Positions 46,265 to 56,916 of a DNA stretch of 64,000 nt are shown piece after piece. A program made the translations under genes and the position numbers. Under the pieces are notes generated by a model. It saw only the letters and a program-made list of their open reading frames with translations. It made no database searches and had not been told where the DNA came from. Source of the stretch: GCA-2746605 sp963710615 (lineage in GTDB: Bacteria; Bacteroidota; Ignavibacteria; Ignavibacteriales; Melioribacteraceae); assembly GCA_963710615.1 (NCBI GenBank), contig CAVQBF010000008.1:248001-312000 (forward strand), written 5' to 3'. How positions within the stretch are numbered: position 1 is the first letter of the stretch; each line of letters starts with the position of its first letter.

Positions 46265-47351
46265 TATTTTCCCTTTCAATTTCATAAAGGTGCGGAATCT
46301 GGATAGTAAATTCACTCCCTTCACCTAAATTGCTTTTAACTTTAATTTCACCGTTAAATTTTTTAATAATACCATAACTTACTGAAAGACCCAAACCTGT
46401 TCCCTTCCCGACTTGTTTTGTTGTAAAAAAAGGATCAAATATTTTTTTTGTTATTTCCTCTTCAATTCCAGTTCCATTATCAGAAATGTTAACGTAAATA
46501 TTTTTTTCGTCAAATGTTGAATTAACTTTAACTATTCCTTCACCTTGAATAGCATCAAGTGAATTTATTAAAATGTTAATAAAGACTTGGATTATCTGAT
46601 CAGGTACAACTTCTATGATTGGTAAATTGGGATCGAGATTAGTTTTAAACTCGACTTTTTTTACACGTTTGTCATACTTAACAATTCCGACCGCTGTTTT
46701 AATTACTTCGTTTATTTGAGTAAATATGGAATCGTGACTTGGCGGTCTAGATAAATCAACTAACTCTCTTACAATTTTAGAAATTCTATTTATATTATCT
46801 CTAACGTTAATAAGCTGATCGCTCATAAATTGGTTGTTTGTCTTTCTCTGCAAGATCTGAACAATCGACGAGATTGATGCAAGAGGATTTCCAATTTCAT
46901 GTGCAACACCAGCTGCTAATTGACCAATTACTGCGAGCTTTTCCGATTGATCTACCTGTTGTTGAAGTTTTCTTACTTCTGATGCATCGGAAATTACAAC
47001 GGTTCTTCCTAAGTACTCATTATTCTCACCAGGCAGTTTTGTTACATTAAGCTGAACCGGAATTAGTCTTTTATCTTTGGTCATTCTTTCTGTTTCAATT
47101 AACTTAGCAAAGCCCATTTCTTTTACTTCTTTAATTATTTTCTGTAACTGTTTTGGATATCGATCTTCATCGGGTAATAGTAACGAAGTGCTTTGACCAA
47201 TTATCTCATCATGTGAATAGCCAAAAATTTTCTCAGCACCCTGGTTCCAAGCAATAACTTTTTCATTGCTGTCTACAACAACAATTGCTGCATCAAGATA
47301 CTGAAATACATTTTGTAAATGTTCTAATTTTATGTTAAATATTTGCGCCAA
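46254..47351 (-). CDS. PAS histidine kinase (NtrB/AtoS-like)
   Basis: A 365-residue cytosolic kinase. PAS about 8-120 (AAIVVVDSNEKVIAWNQGAE, IFGYSHDEIIG); HisKA with the phospho-His in GQLAAGVAHEIGNPLASI; HATPase with INSLDAI, DNGTGI and GTGLGLSVSYGI. No membrane segment. Coupled by overlap to the NtrC-family regulator, so it is the probable cognate sensor. Divergent from the secreted gene at 47558. Ligand unknown. Confidence 0.93.
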   Translation of the reverse strand: MAQIFNIKLEHLQNVFQYLDAAIVVVDSNEKVIAWNQGAEKIFGYSHDEIIGQSTSLLLPDEDRYPKQLQKIIKEVKEMGFAKLIETERMTKDKRLIPVQLNVTKLPGENNEYLGRTVVISDASEVRKLQQQVDQSEKLAVIGQLAAGVAHEIGNPLASISSIVQILQRKTNNQFMSDQLINVRDNINRISKIVRELVDLSRPPSHDSIFTQINEVIKTAVGIVKYDKRVKKVEFKTNLDPNLPIIEVVPDQIIQVFINILINSLDAIQGEGIVKVNSTFDEKNIYVNISDNGTGIEEEITKKIFDPFFTTKQVGKGTGLGLSVSYGIIKKFNGEIKVKSNLGEGSEFTIQIPHLYEIERENNGN

Positions 47352-47460
47352 ATTGAACTAAAATAAATTATTAAAATAAAGAATAAGGGTTTTTATATAT
47401 TGCAGAACAATAAATTGAATTTACAACCTAAAATATCGTTAAATTTTAGGAGAAATTCTT

Positions 47461-47496
47461 ATGAAGCAATTACCTTTCTTATCTAAATTGTGTTAA
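47461..47496 (+). other. Possible 11-codon leader ORF with strong ribosome site
   Basis: ATG at 47461 is preceded by TTTAGGAGAA with 7-bp spacing and encodes MKQLPFLSKLC then a stop, 61 bp before the secreted-protein gene. It could be a leader peptide or the decayed start of an older gene. The ribosome site is the best evidence. Confidence 0.3.
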
Positions 47497-47557
47497 AAAA
47501 CACATGATAAAACTTGCTAATGGCTTAAATTAAAACTTATTAATCAATTATAATGCA

Positions 47558-49265
47558 ATGAAATATTGTACTAAAATAAAAAAATATTGTATCTACATTA
47601 TAATTTTGAGTTCAATACAAATAAGTTCTCAAGTGTTGTTGCAAGATGATTTTGGCACTAGAAATGATTACTGGTATTGGCGTTCAGATGGTAATCAAGA
47701 GCAGCCAGTTGTAATAGACGGTATGCTTCAACTGAAATTGGTAAACGCAGTAGATTCATTTTATTGCAATACAGAAATTTATGATCCAACTGAGCCTTAT
47801 TCACCAGGCACCCAAGTTAGAGTAAGACTTAAATGTTCGGAAATTCACACAGGTTCTAGAGGGTGGGGTTTTTGGGATGGCGATCTTGATTCCTCAATAA
47901 TACTTGATTTTGATGTTGCTTGGGTAATGCAGCAAGGTAGCAATTTAATAGGTGATCAATACAATTGGTTTTTCTTTGGTGTCGATGGAAATATTTTGTC
48001 GAACCGTAAAATTTTTAATTTACAAAATATTGTTGATGAAACTGAATGGCATACTTATAAAATTGTCTGGAGCGAAGAAAATGTCTCATTCTATGTTGAT
48101 GATCAATTTTTATTTCAGTCATTTGAAGATTTACCTGATGAGAAAATGAGAATGGATATTTGGATTGATAACAGAGTAATACCAATAAATAACCCGACTA
48201 ATTTTACTAACAATATTTCTGACTATTCAGAAATGTTGGTAGATTTTGTAGAAATTACAGGATTAGATGGGCCCGGTATTGAAAGAGAATTGTCAGGAGA
48301 CATTATTGTTTGGGATAGCCCCAACTACATTTCCAAATGGAGAGAGAGAAACTTCTTATAAATACTATAATTTTGATATAAACAACACTAGCGAAGCATT
48401 AATATTTGTAACGGGTTCTGCTGAATATTACGGCAATTCATTTGAAGATGACGATATTAAAATTGTCTTGAATAATTTTGACTTTGGGTGGAATTCAGAA
48501 AATTCATTAAATGGATCAGAACTTAATGGGAAAGGCAAATCTATAGTATTTACAAGTCAAATGAATTTGGGAGAGAATAATCTTCAAATTCACACAGATA
48601 TTACTCCATTTCTAAGGGATGTAATTATTCTTAATTCAGCCGAAGGAAAAACACTTTTTTCAAATAATTACAATAGAACTTTAGATGGTGAAGATGGACT
48701 TTGGGAAACAATTGAATTTGATTCGCATAATTCAAATTTCGCTACAATACTAATTTCAGGCACAGGTAATACAGGTGATGCATTACGTTTTGAAATAAAC
48801 GATACTGACTTCGGCTGGGAAGGCGAAAACTCAATTGATGGTAATAATTTGAAGGACATACCAAATACAGTAGTTCTAACAGAAAATTTATCTGATGGAA
48901 AGAATTTTCTTAAAATTCACAAAAGAGGAAACCCTCAAATTTATTCTGTTGCCGCTTATGGCAGCTCCAATATTAGTAATGTAAAAAATATAAACCAATT
49001 GCCTGACGTATTGTCATTAAATGTCTATCCAAATCCTTTTAATATTGAGGCAGTAATAACATACACCACAAATTCAGCATCTCAGAACAAATTGAAAATT
49101 TATAATTCCTTGGGAGAAAATGTTGCAACTCTTGTAAATAAATTTCAATCAAAGGGTAGTTATAAATTAAATTGGAATGCCGATCATCAATCATCGGGAA
49201 TTTACTTTTGTATTCTTGAAGCTGATAATTATTTTATCGTTGAAAAACTTATACTCTTGAAATAA
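47558..49265 (+). pseudogene. Secreted concanavalin-like (GH16-type) T9SS protein, one frameshift
   Basis: The first part (47558-48361) has a signal peptide (YIIILSSIQISSQ) and a jelly-roll fold (VLLQDDFGTRNDYWYW, TEWHTYKIVWSEENVSFYVDD), similar to family 16 glycosidase-like domains but without the usual catalytic cluster. The second part continues in another frame (TTFPNGERETSYKYYNF to 49265), with a second beta domain and a type A sorting domain (LNVYPNPFNIEAVITY) that holds no repeat insert. Removing one C from the CCCC at 48319-48322 would restore a continuous protein of about 568 residues. It may be a sequence error or a real mutation. Confidence 0.75.
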
Positions 49266-49292
49266 ATGCTAAAATCTGTCTTGAGAATTTAA

Positions 49293-50423
49293 ATGACCAT
49301 TCTTGTTATACTTTTTTCTTTTCTTCTATTCTATTATATTTTCTTTTTATTTGAGATACATCGCGGATTGAAAAAAGTATCTGACAAACCAAATATTATT
49401 AATAATAATGAATTCATCTCAGTTATTATTCCCTTCAGAAATGAAAGTGAAAATATTCTACAAAGTCTGAATAGTTTATTAAATCAATCACTACTGAAAG
49501 CAAGATTTGAAGTAATTTATATTGACGATAATTCAGATGATAACTCATTTGAAATTTTAACAAAAGCAGATAAACCGGAAAATTTTATTTTGCTAAAATC
49601 CCCTTTCAGTACTGAAGAACGGGGACATAAAAAACAAGCACTTAAATATGCAATTGAAAAAGCGAATGGCGAAATAATTGTAACTACAGATGCCGATTGT
49701 TATCACAATGAAAGTTGGCTAAAAATATTAACTAACTATTTTGACAAGCAAACTGCATTTGTTTCTGGTCCTGTTGAATTTGAATCAAATGGAACTATTT
49801 TTCAGGATTTACAAAAATTGGAATTTTCGAGCTTAATATTAGTTGGAGCTGGTCTAATTGGAATCAACAAGCCGATAATTTGTAATGCGGCAAATTTGGG
49901 ATTTAGAAAAAGTGTATTTAATAATGTCGGCGGTTATGAGGATAATCTAAATTTATCTTCTGGTGATGATGAATTTTTAATGCAGAAAATTTCCAGAAAG
50001 ACCGATTATAAAATAAAATTTTGTTTTAATAAGGGAGCAAAATCATTTACCAATGCTAATATATCTATCTCTGATTTTTATCAGCAGAGGAAACGGTGGG
50101 CAAGCAAAGGTTTTCATTATAGAGATTACGGTATTGTATTAAAGCTAACAGTAATTTTTTTGTTCTATTTATCTTTACCTGTACAATTTTTTTTAGGTTT
50201 ATTTTTCAATCAATTATTCTTGTTTACATTTGTATTAAGTTTAACCTTGAAATTCGTTATTGAATATAGAATTGTGAACTTTGACAGAAACAGTCTATTT
50301 GCCAAAACAAGTTTAAAACTATTTCTTCTGGCTGAATTAGTTCACATCCCATATATATTAATTTCCGGTATTACAGGAATATTTGGTAATTATCAATGGA
50401 AAGGAAGAAAGGTTAAGAGATAA
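49293..50423 (+). CDS. Family 2 glycosyltransferase
   Basis: A 376-residue membrane enzyme: one N-terminal segment (about 3-19), a GT-A domain (ISVIIPFRNESENI, VTTDADCYHNESW with the metal-binding DxD, SGDDEFLMQKI, QQRKRWASKG) and three or four C-terminal segments. The motif set resembles biofilm or lipid glycosyltransferases. Substrates unknown. It starts 27 bp after the frameshifted secreted gene on the same strand. Confidence 0.9.
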   Translation: MTILVILFSFLLFYYIFFLFEIHRGLKKVSDKPNIINNNEFISVIIPFRNESENILQSLNSLLNQSLLKARFEVIYIDDNSDDNSFEILTKADKPENFILLKSPFSTEERGHKKQALKYAIEKANGEIIVTTDADCYHNESWLKILTNYFDKQTAFVSGPVEFESNGTIFQDLQKLEFSSLILVGAGLIGINKPIICNAANLGFRKSVFNNVGGYEDNLNLSSGDDEFLMQKISRKTDYKIKFCFNKGAKSFTNANISISDFYQQRKRWASKGFHYRDYGIVLKLTVIFLFYLSLPVQFFLGLFFNQLFLFTFVLSLTLKFVIEYRIVNFDRNSLFAKTSLKLFLLAELVHIPYILISGITGIFGNYQWKGRKVKR

Positions 50424-50457
50424 CTACTTCTCTTTAAATTTTATTATATCCTTGCGA

Positions 50458-51621
50458 TTAAAAAAATGTTTTTGCAACATCGATAAGTAGAGATGGTTTA
50501 TTTATAACTGCAGTTTTAGCAACATTCCCCAAAGTTCTTTTTTCCGGTGGCAGTTTTTTTAGCGAGTGGGCAATACTGTTATATTTATCATCAGTTAAAT
50601 TATAAATCCCATTTTTAATTCGGTTAAACATTTCGTGACGTTTGCCAAGTCGGTTATGCCATTTAGTGTGATATCCTGAGATTAAATTCAAATCATTTTT
50701 TATAATAGCTTCACCTGCAACCTTGCCGGCAATACTTCCACCAATCATTCCGCTTATTATTCCACCACCTGAAAGTGGATTTATTTGTCGCGCTGCATCT
50801 CCGACCAACATTATGCTCGGTCCAACAATTTTATCTAGCGTGGGAGTAAAAGGAATTCCGCCTGCAACTTGTGTTAAAATTGATGCATTCGGATAATGAG
50901 TTTCCATAAATTCATTCAAGAATGAGAGCGCAGACCTTTTTTTACCAATATCACCCGTTATTGCCAAACCAATATTGGCTACACTGTCTCCTTTAGGGAA
51001 AACCCACAGATAACCTTGGGGGGCATAGACATTTCCCCAGTAGAAATAACAAGTATTTTCATCAATTTCAATTCCGGAAGCGGTCACTTGTATTCCGCTT
51101 TCCATATCTCTAAAATCAGAATGTGTTTTTAATCCCGCCCATCTTCCAACACGAGATTCAACACCATCGGCGGCAATTACTAATTTTGATTTAATTTCTT
51201 TTTGCTCTCCCCTATATTCATATTTGACACCGGATACTTTTTCACCATCAAATAAGAGTCCGTTCACATAAGCTCTTGTTAAAATATCTGTCCCGGTTTT
51301 AGCAGCAATATTAGCTAACTCATAATCAAAAATTTTGCGTTCTAGAATGCATCCTTTCCCTTCAAACGGAACATCAATTTGTGTCTTATCCGGTGCAATA
51401 AAACTAAATTTTGTGATTTCAGTTGCAATCCATTTAGGATCAGGTTTAATAAATTCTTCCAGCCCTTCCATACTTACTGCCTCACCGCATCTAACGGGAT
51501 AGCCAATATCTCTATCTTTTTCCAGCATTAGGACGGATACACCCTGTTCTGAGGCAAATTTAGCAGCAATTGATCCAGCTGGTCCTCCCCCTACAATAAT
51601 TATATCATATTCACTTTTCAT
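50458..51621 (-). CDS. Geranylgeranyl-reductase-family FAD oxidoreductase
   Basis: A 387-residue flavoprotein: the FAD-binding Rossmann motif is IIVGGGPAGSIAAKFA, then the family signature YPVRCGEAVS, ERKIFDYELAN, and VGDAARQINPLSGGGI. The family reduces isoprenoid double bonds in archaeal lipids, chlorophyll side chains or quinone tails. An 11-bp overlap with a two-cluster ferredoxin gene upstream suggests that ferredoxin as electron donor, as known for the adjacent pair of Methanosarcina acetivorans. With a menaquinone cluster in the window, menaquinone side-chain reduction is a plausible but unproven role. Confidence 0.88.
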   Translation of the reverse strand: MKSEYDIIIVGGGPAGSIAAKFASEQGVSVLMLEKDRDIGYPVRCGEAVSMEGLEEFIKPDPKWIATEITKFSFIAPDKTQIDVPFEGKGCILERKIFDYELANIAAKTGTDILTRAYVNGLLFDGEKVSGVKYEYRGEQKEIKSKLVIAADGVESRVGRWAGLKTHSDFRDMESGIQVTASGIEIDENTCYFYWGNVYAPQGYLWVFPKGDSVANIGLAITGDIGKKRSALSFLNEFMETHYPNASILTQVAGGIPFTPTLDKIVGPSIMLVGDAARQINPLSGGGIISGMIGGSIAGKVAGEAIIKNDLNLISGYHTKWHNRLGKRHEMFNRIKNGIYNLTDDKYNSIAHSLKKLPPEKRTLGNVAKTAVINKPSLLIDVAKTFF

Positions 51622-51814
51622 AAGGTAATCCTTTCACACCGTCTCTATTGAACTTTATTACTTCAAGCGGACAAGACCATATACATTTAGAACAATTTGT
51701 ACAAAGTTCCTCATAAATTCCAATTTCAGCTTCTTTTAATTCAATTGCATCTTCGGGACAAACGCCCACACAACAACCGCAGAAATCACATTTGTTAGGT
51801 AAGATCTCTATCAT
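51611..51814 (-). CDS. 2[4Fe-4S] ferredoxin
   Basis: About 67 residues from ATG 51814 (a TTG at 51820 is possible). Two cluster motifs are complete: CDFCGCCVGVCPEDAIEL and CTNCSKCIWSCP. It overlaps the following reductase gene by 11 bp, so both are translated together and it is the probable electron donor. There is no other redox enzyme nearby. Confidence 0.92.
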   Translation of the reverse strand: MIEILPNKCDFCGCCVGVCPEDAIELKEAEIGIYEELCTNCSKCIWSCPLEVIKFNRDGVKGLPYEK

Positions 51815-51995
51815 TAACAAGATTAATAGCCTTTCTTAAAATATGGAGTATGTTGAGATATTTAAAAATTAATATAATCAATCTAGATTTATTAGCAAAC
51901 TAACTCAAAATCTAATTTTTAATATCGATAATTTATTAGAAAACTGTACAAAATTGAAAGAATAACTCTGCAAAAATAATATAGCTGAAAATCAT

Positions 51996-53576
51996 ATGAT
52001 TGATTCATACAAGGGGGAATATTTCAACTTATTTAAGTCAATTTTTGATGATGCAAAAAATGGAATTTGCATCGTTGATTATAACGGTAAATTTGTTGAA
52101 TTGAATAATCTATATGCTGAAATGTTCGGCTATGAAAAAAACGAACTCATAGGTAAAGATTATACAACTATTATTACGGATGATTCAATACCTGTTGTTG
52201 AAAAAAATCATAAGAAAGTATTTAACGGCACCAGTATTCTTAAGGCTGATGAAAAGGTAAAGCACAAAAACGGCACGTTTTTTTATGTCCAGACAACTAA
52301 CTTAAGAATAAATGATGAGCAAGGTAATAGACTTAGAATAACTACTGCAATAGATATTACAAGTAGATTAAGAAATGAGTTAATACAATCTGTTCTGCTA
52401 AAAATTTCTAACTTGACAAACTTAACTGTACCGAGCGATGATTTATACGCTTCAATTCATAATTCATTATGCGAATTATTGCCAATTAAAAATTTTGCGG
52501 TTTGTGTAAAAAGCACTATAACAAATCAGTTCGCTTTCCCATATGTTGTAAATGAGAAGGTAAAAGATAAAAATGAAACGCTTGAAGCTGAACATAATCT
52601 AGTTTCACAATCAAAAAGAACAGTAGTTTTAGATGCAGATAAAATAAATGCTTTACTTGAAAATGAAGAACTGAAACCATATGAAATCATTCCAAAATCA
52701 ATTTTAGGAATACCTCTTGCTTCTCAGAGTGAAATTTTAGGCTCATTATTAATCCGATCATATGATGAAGTTAATTTCTCAAACGAAGAGAAGGAAATAT
52801 TAGAACTAGTTGCTGGTCAAATAGCACATGTAATTGAGAGAAAGAATTATGAAGATAAACTAGTATATGCCAGAATGAAAGCCGAGGAAGCAGTAAAAAT
52901 TAAATCTGAATTCCTCGCACAAATTTCACATGAGATTCGAACTCCATTAAATTCTATACTTAGCTTTTCATCTCTTATAAAAAAAGAACTTAATGGACAA
53001 TTAACTCCTGAACTTAATGAAACATTCAAATATATTGAAAGTGGCGGCAACCGTTTAACCAGGACTATCGATTTAATTCTGAACGTCTCAAAATCGCAAA
53101 ATAATCAATATAAAATTAAACTAGAAGAAGTTGAACTTGAGGATGACGTTTTAAGACCAATTGTCGAAGGATTTAAGAATGTAGCCAATAAGAAAGGAAT
53201 AGACATTGATATTGAGAAAAACGAGAACCAATTCAAAATAGTTTGTGATCTATATTCTGTTAATCAGTTGTTTTCAAATTTAATCGAAAATGCAGTAAAA
53301 TATACTAACCAAGGAAGAATAAAGATTAGAACATTCTTAAATGAAATGGGTAAAATTCAAGTTGATATTGAAGATACAGGTATTGGAATATCCTCGGAGT
53401 ATATACCCAAATTGTTTGAACCATTCTCACAAGAGGAACAAGGCTATACACGCTCTTATGAAGGCATCGGACTTGGACTATCATTAGTAAAAAATTATGC
53501 AGACCTAAATAGTGCAGAAATAAAAGTAAAAAGTGAAAAAGAAAAAGGCTCTGTTTTCTCTGTGATATTTAACTGA
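51996..53576 (+). CDS. PAS-GAF sensor histidine kinase
   Basis: A 526-residue cytosolic kinase: PAS about 10-125 (AKNGICIVDYNGKFVELNN), GAF about 145-290 (LLPIKNFAVCVKSTI), HisKA with the phospho-His in FLAQISHEIRTPLNS, HATPase with ENAVKYTNQG, DTGIGIS and IGLGLSLVKNY. It is a close relative of the kinase at 7181 but lacks the second PAS. No regulator is adjacent, so it is an orphan whose partner must be elsewhere. Confidence 0.92.
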   Translation: MIDSYKGEYFNLFKSIFDDAKNGICIVDYNGKFVELNNLYAEMFGYEKNELIGKDYTTIITDDSIPVVEKNHKKVFNGTSILKADEKVKHKNGTFFYVQTTNLRINDEQGNRLRITTAIDITSRLRNELIQSVLLKISNLTNLTVPSDDLYASIHNSLCELLPIKNFAVCVKSTITNQFAFPYVVNEKVKDKNETLEAEHNLVSQSKRTVVLDADKINALLENEELKPYEIIPKSILGIPLASQSEILGSLLIRSYDEVNFSNEEKEILELVAGQIAHVIERKNYEDKLVYARMKAEEAVKIKSEFLAQISHEIRTPLNSILSFSSLIKKELNGQLTPELNETFKYIESGGNRLTRTIDLILNVSKSQNNQYKIKLEEVELEDDVLRPIVEGFKNVANKKGIDIDIEKNENQFKIVCDLYSVNQLFSNLIENAVKYTNQGRIKIRTFLNEMGKIQVDIEDTGIGISSEYIPKLFEPFSQEEQGYTRSYEGIGLGLSLVKNYADLNSAEIKVKSEKEKGSVFSVIFN

Positions 53577-53643
53577 GTTTCATTCCAAAAATATTTTATA
53601 TATTTTCCCACTTAATTATTACTATTTAATAAAAATTCTTTTT

Positions 53644-55956
53644 ATGATTAAGAAAATCTTATTTATACAATTACTGTTTTTAGTTTTATCATTGCTCAAA
53701 ACGACACTACTCGTTATGCTTGGCCAACTCCCAACTTTAATTCAAGTAGGGGTTTAACTGCTACTTTTGGAGAATTTAGAAATACCGGAAGTTCAGATCA
53801 TTTTCATAATGCAGTTGATATTGGAGAACCAGACGGTAACCCTGTTTATCCTTCTATGGATGGAGTTGTTCAATATTTTTCCAATAATGGGTATGACTCA
53901 TACATTAATGTTAAAACAATTATTGGTGATAAAAAGAAACACTTAACTTACTACCATGTCGTGCCAAACCCTTCACTATCAATTGGTCAAAATGTAATTG
54001 CAGGACAAACTGTAATTGGGACTATATATGTCGGCGCAGCTCATGTCCATCTTATAGAATATCAGCAAATGGATGCATCTTCAAGTAGTTATGGTACTGC
54101 AATGAATCCGGTTAGACCCGAAGGCGGTTTAACTCCTTACAATGATAATCAAGCTCCAGAAATTATTAGCTCAAGTTTAAGATTTTATAAAGATAATTCC
54201 TCAATTGATATTCCTAGCGATCAGGTTAAAGGCAAGGTTGATATTAAAATTGAAGTGCGAGAAAAAAATGGAACTTATTCATCTCAGCAAAATAATGGTA
54301 CTTACATTTTAGGTTATAGAGTTCTTTCTGAAGATGGAAATACAACTATTTATGAACCTGAGAATGGTGGGGCAAAATATCGATTTTATTTTATGCCAAA
54401 CAATAGTGATGTTCATAATGTTTTTATTAAAAATGTAGCAACTTTATCTAGCCCAGTTTATTGGTTAACTAACGGAAGCGGTGAAGCTAAAATTAACCAG
54501 ACCTTAAGCGTTGGAAATAATTATTTAGATACAGATCTTTTAGATGCCGGGAACTATTTGCTGGAAATTTTTTCTGAAGATACAAGGGAAAATAAAACGT
54601 CTAAAAGGTTTCCTATTTAGTGTTGTAAAACTTCCTCCAGAACTTAATACTGTTATTCTTAAAAATGATTCGATTAAATTTAGCTGGTCAGCTTACAGTC
54701 TAAATAGATTGGCAGGTTACAGAATTTATTATTCAAATTTGTATGATGATAGCTGGAGGCTTGCCGCTGATGAAACAATGTTAAATGCTTCTACTGATCA
54801 AATAACTTTTGAAAGTACATATGAGTTTTTACAACCAACAAATGGAAAGAGTTTACAATATTATATTACTGCAGTTGATTCTAATGGCAATGAATCTGAT
54901 AAGAGTGATACATATTCGACTGTTTTTCATAATATAAATGTACGAAGATTATTAATTGTAGATGGCTTCGATAGGTATGGCGGAAACGGAAGCTGGCCTG
55001 AACCTAATCACAGTTTTAATCTTATTTATTCCCAAGCGCTTTGGTATTTTAATATTTCATCTTCCTCAAATGAGGCCGTAATTAATGAAGAAGTAAATCT
55101 CAAAGACTACGATATGGTTATTTGGTTTCTAGGTGATGAGTCAATTGAGGAGAACACATTAATTGGGAATGAGCAAGGCAAATTAGCACGCTATCTTGAA
55201 AGCGGTGGAAAATTATTTATTTCGGGTGAAGATATAGGTCAAGATTTAGATACAAAACACAGTTTCAATGATTTTACTGACCAATTATTTTACCATGAAT
55301 ATTTAATGGCAAATTTGGTTCATAACGGTTTGGAAATAATTTTTGAAGTAAACGGAGATGAAAAAACCATTTTTGAAGGATTAAATATTCATTTTGGAGA
55401 TACTTATTCTGTAGACTCACCGGATGATATTGAACCGATAAACGGTGCTATTCCTATATTAAATTATACTTTTGAGAGAGACAGTACTTTTAGAAAAGGA
55501 GGCATAGCTTATACCGGAACATTTGGCGACAGCGCGAATATAGGAAGTTTTGTTTACCTCTCGTTTCCATTTGAAACTATTGGTAGACAAGATAAGCGTG
55601 AAGAGTTGATGGAAAAAATACAGACGTATCTTGGATTTTACATTGTCAATGTTGAAAAGAATGAACAAATAATTAATAATAATTTTGAATTATTTCAGAA
55701 TTATCCAAATCCGTTTAATCCAGTTACAACAATAAAATATACTATTCCCTTTGATGCAATACGAGAAAAGACAAATGTGAATTTGATAGTTTATGATATA
55801 CTTGGTCGTAAAATTGCCACAATTGTTAACCAAGAACAGAAGCCAGGTAATTACAAGGTTACTTTCGATGCTTCGCAACTTTCAAGCGGAGTTTATTATT
55901 ATCAGTTTAGTACAAATAATTTTATTCAAACTAAAAAAATGACATTGGTCAAATAA
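53644..55956 (+). pseudogene. Secreted M23 peptidase-FnIII-amidotransferase T9SS protein, frameshifted twice
   Basis: Three pieces in two frames form one protein of about 770 residues. A signal peptide at 53644 (ILFIQLLFLVLS) is out of frame with the mature start (IAQNDTTRYAWPTPNF, about 53691). An M23/LytM zinc peptidase follows (DHFHNAVDIGEPDG and AAHVHLIEY give the metal and catalytic histidines), ending near 54620. FnIII, amidotransferase-like (RRLLIVDGFDRYGGNG, ESGGKLFISGEDIGQDLD) and sorting domains follow in another frame to 55956. The sorting domain has no repeat insert. The second half is paralogous to the 24195 gene. Decay or sequence error is possible. Confidence 0.78.
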
Positions 55957-55961
55957 CAATT

Positions 55962-56916
55962 ATGTATACAAAATTATTGCAAATATTTTTTGCTTCCGCA
56001 TTGGTTCAATTTTCATTATTTGGTCAAAAAGGTTTAGAAATTACTACTAGAATTAACGGTAATTATGATGAGCAAAGATCACTTAATATAAGTGTTAATG
56101 ATGCAGGAAAAGAATTGTATGTATTTGAAAAAACATTAATTCCGCATCAATCAATCCCGCAAATGGAAGTTTTATCAAACAGTAATCTTTCTTCTTGTTC
56201 ATTCACTTGAAGGTATAATTGAAATATATAATAAGAAAGGATTGGTTGTTTCAAAGAACGAATTTTACAATCTACCACCTTACAATGAACAAAGAATCCT
56301 AGTTGATATCTTTGACTCCGGATTTGCACTGCTTGTATCAGAATCACAAAAAAACAAACTTTATATATTAAACAACAATGGAAATATTAACTTTTCAGAA
56401 GATATAAAAGATGGCTTGTTGAAAGGACTGGCAGTAAATAAAAGTGCGGAATTTGTTGCTTACTCAGTATTTAATTGGATAAATGATAAACTCGAAAGTG
56501 AGATAATTATTTTAAATATTGAAAATAATTCAGAAATCAAAATTTCCGATCAATTTGAGACTGGTTTGTTTAGTGAAAATGATAGTCTGTTTTTTGGTTT
56601 TACAAATAAAACTGTATTCGCATATAAACTGTCTGGGCAAAAAATTATTTGGTTAGATAAAGCAATTGATAATGAAATATTTATTGCAGGTGAAATTGCC
56701 AAAAATAAAGTACTATTCATTAAGTCTAAGGTACCCACTTTAATAGGTAATGAGTGGGTTTATGATAACATTCAAATAATTCAGAAAGATGATATTGGGA
56801 ATGAAAAAGTTTTATTTTCCTCTGAAAGAAGTACTAAAAAAATTGATATAAAAAGAGTTAATAATAAATTTAAAGTTTTACTTGATGAGGAGTCTGTAGA
56901 ACTTAAGATGGATTAG
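55962..56916 (+). pseudogene. Secreted hypothetical protein, frameshifted
   Basis: The first part (to 56210) has a signal peptide (LLQIFFASALVQFSLFGQ). The rest (about 56190-56916) continues in another frame with LLVHSLEGIIEIYNKKG, IFDSGFALLVSES, LYILNNNGNINFSED, a propeller-like series of strands. One shift near 56190 (in ATCTTTCTTCTTG) joins them into about 318 residues. No sorting domain; no known family. It begins 5 bp after the M23-type gene, and its end overlaps the MORN protein gene on the other strand by 14 bp. Confidence 0.65.
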
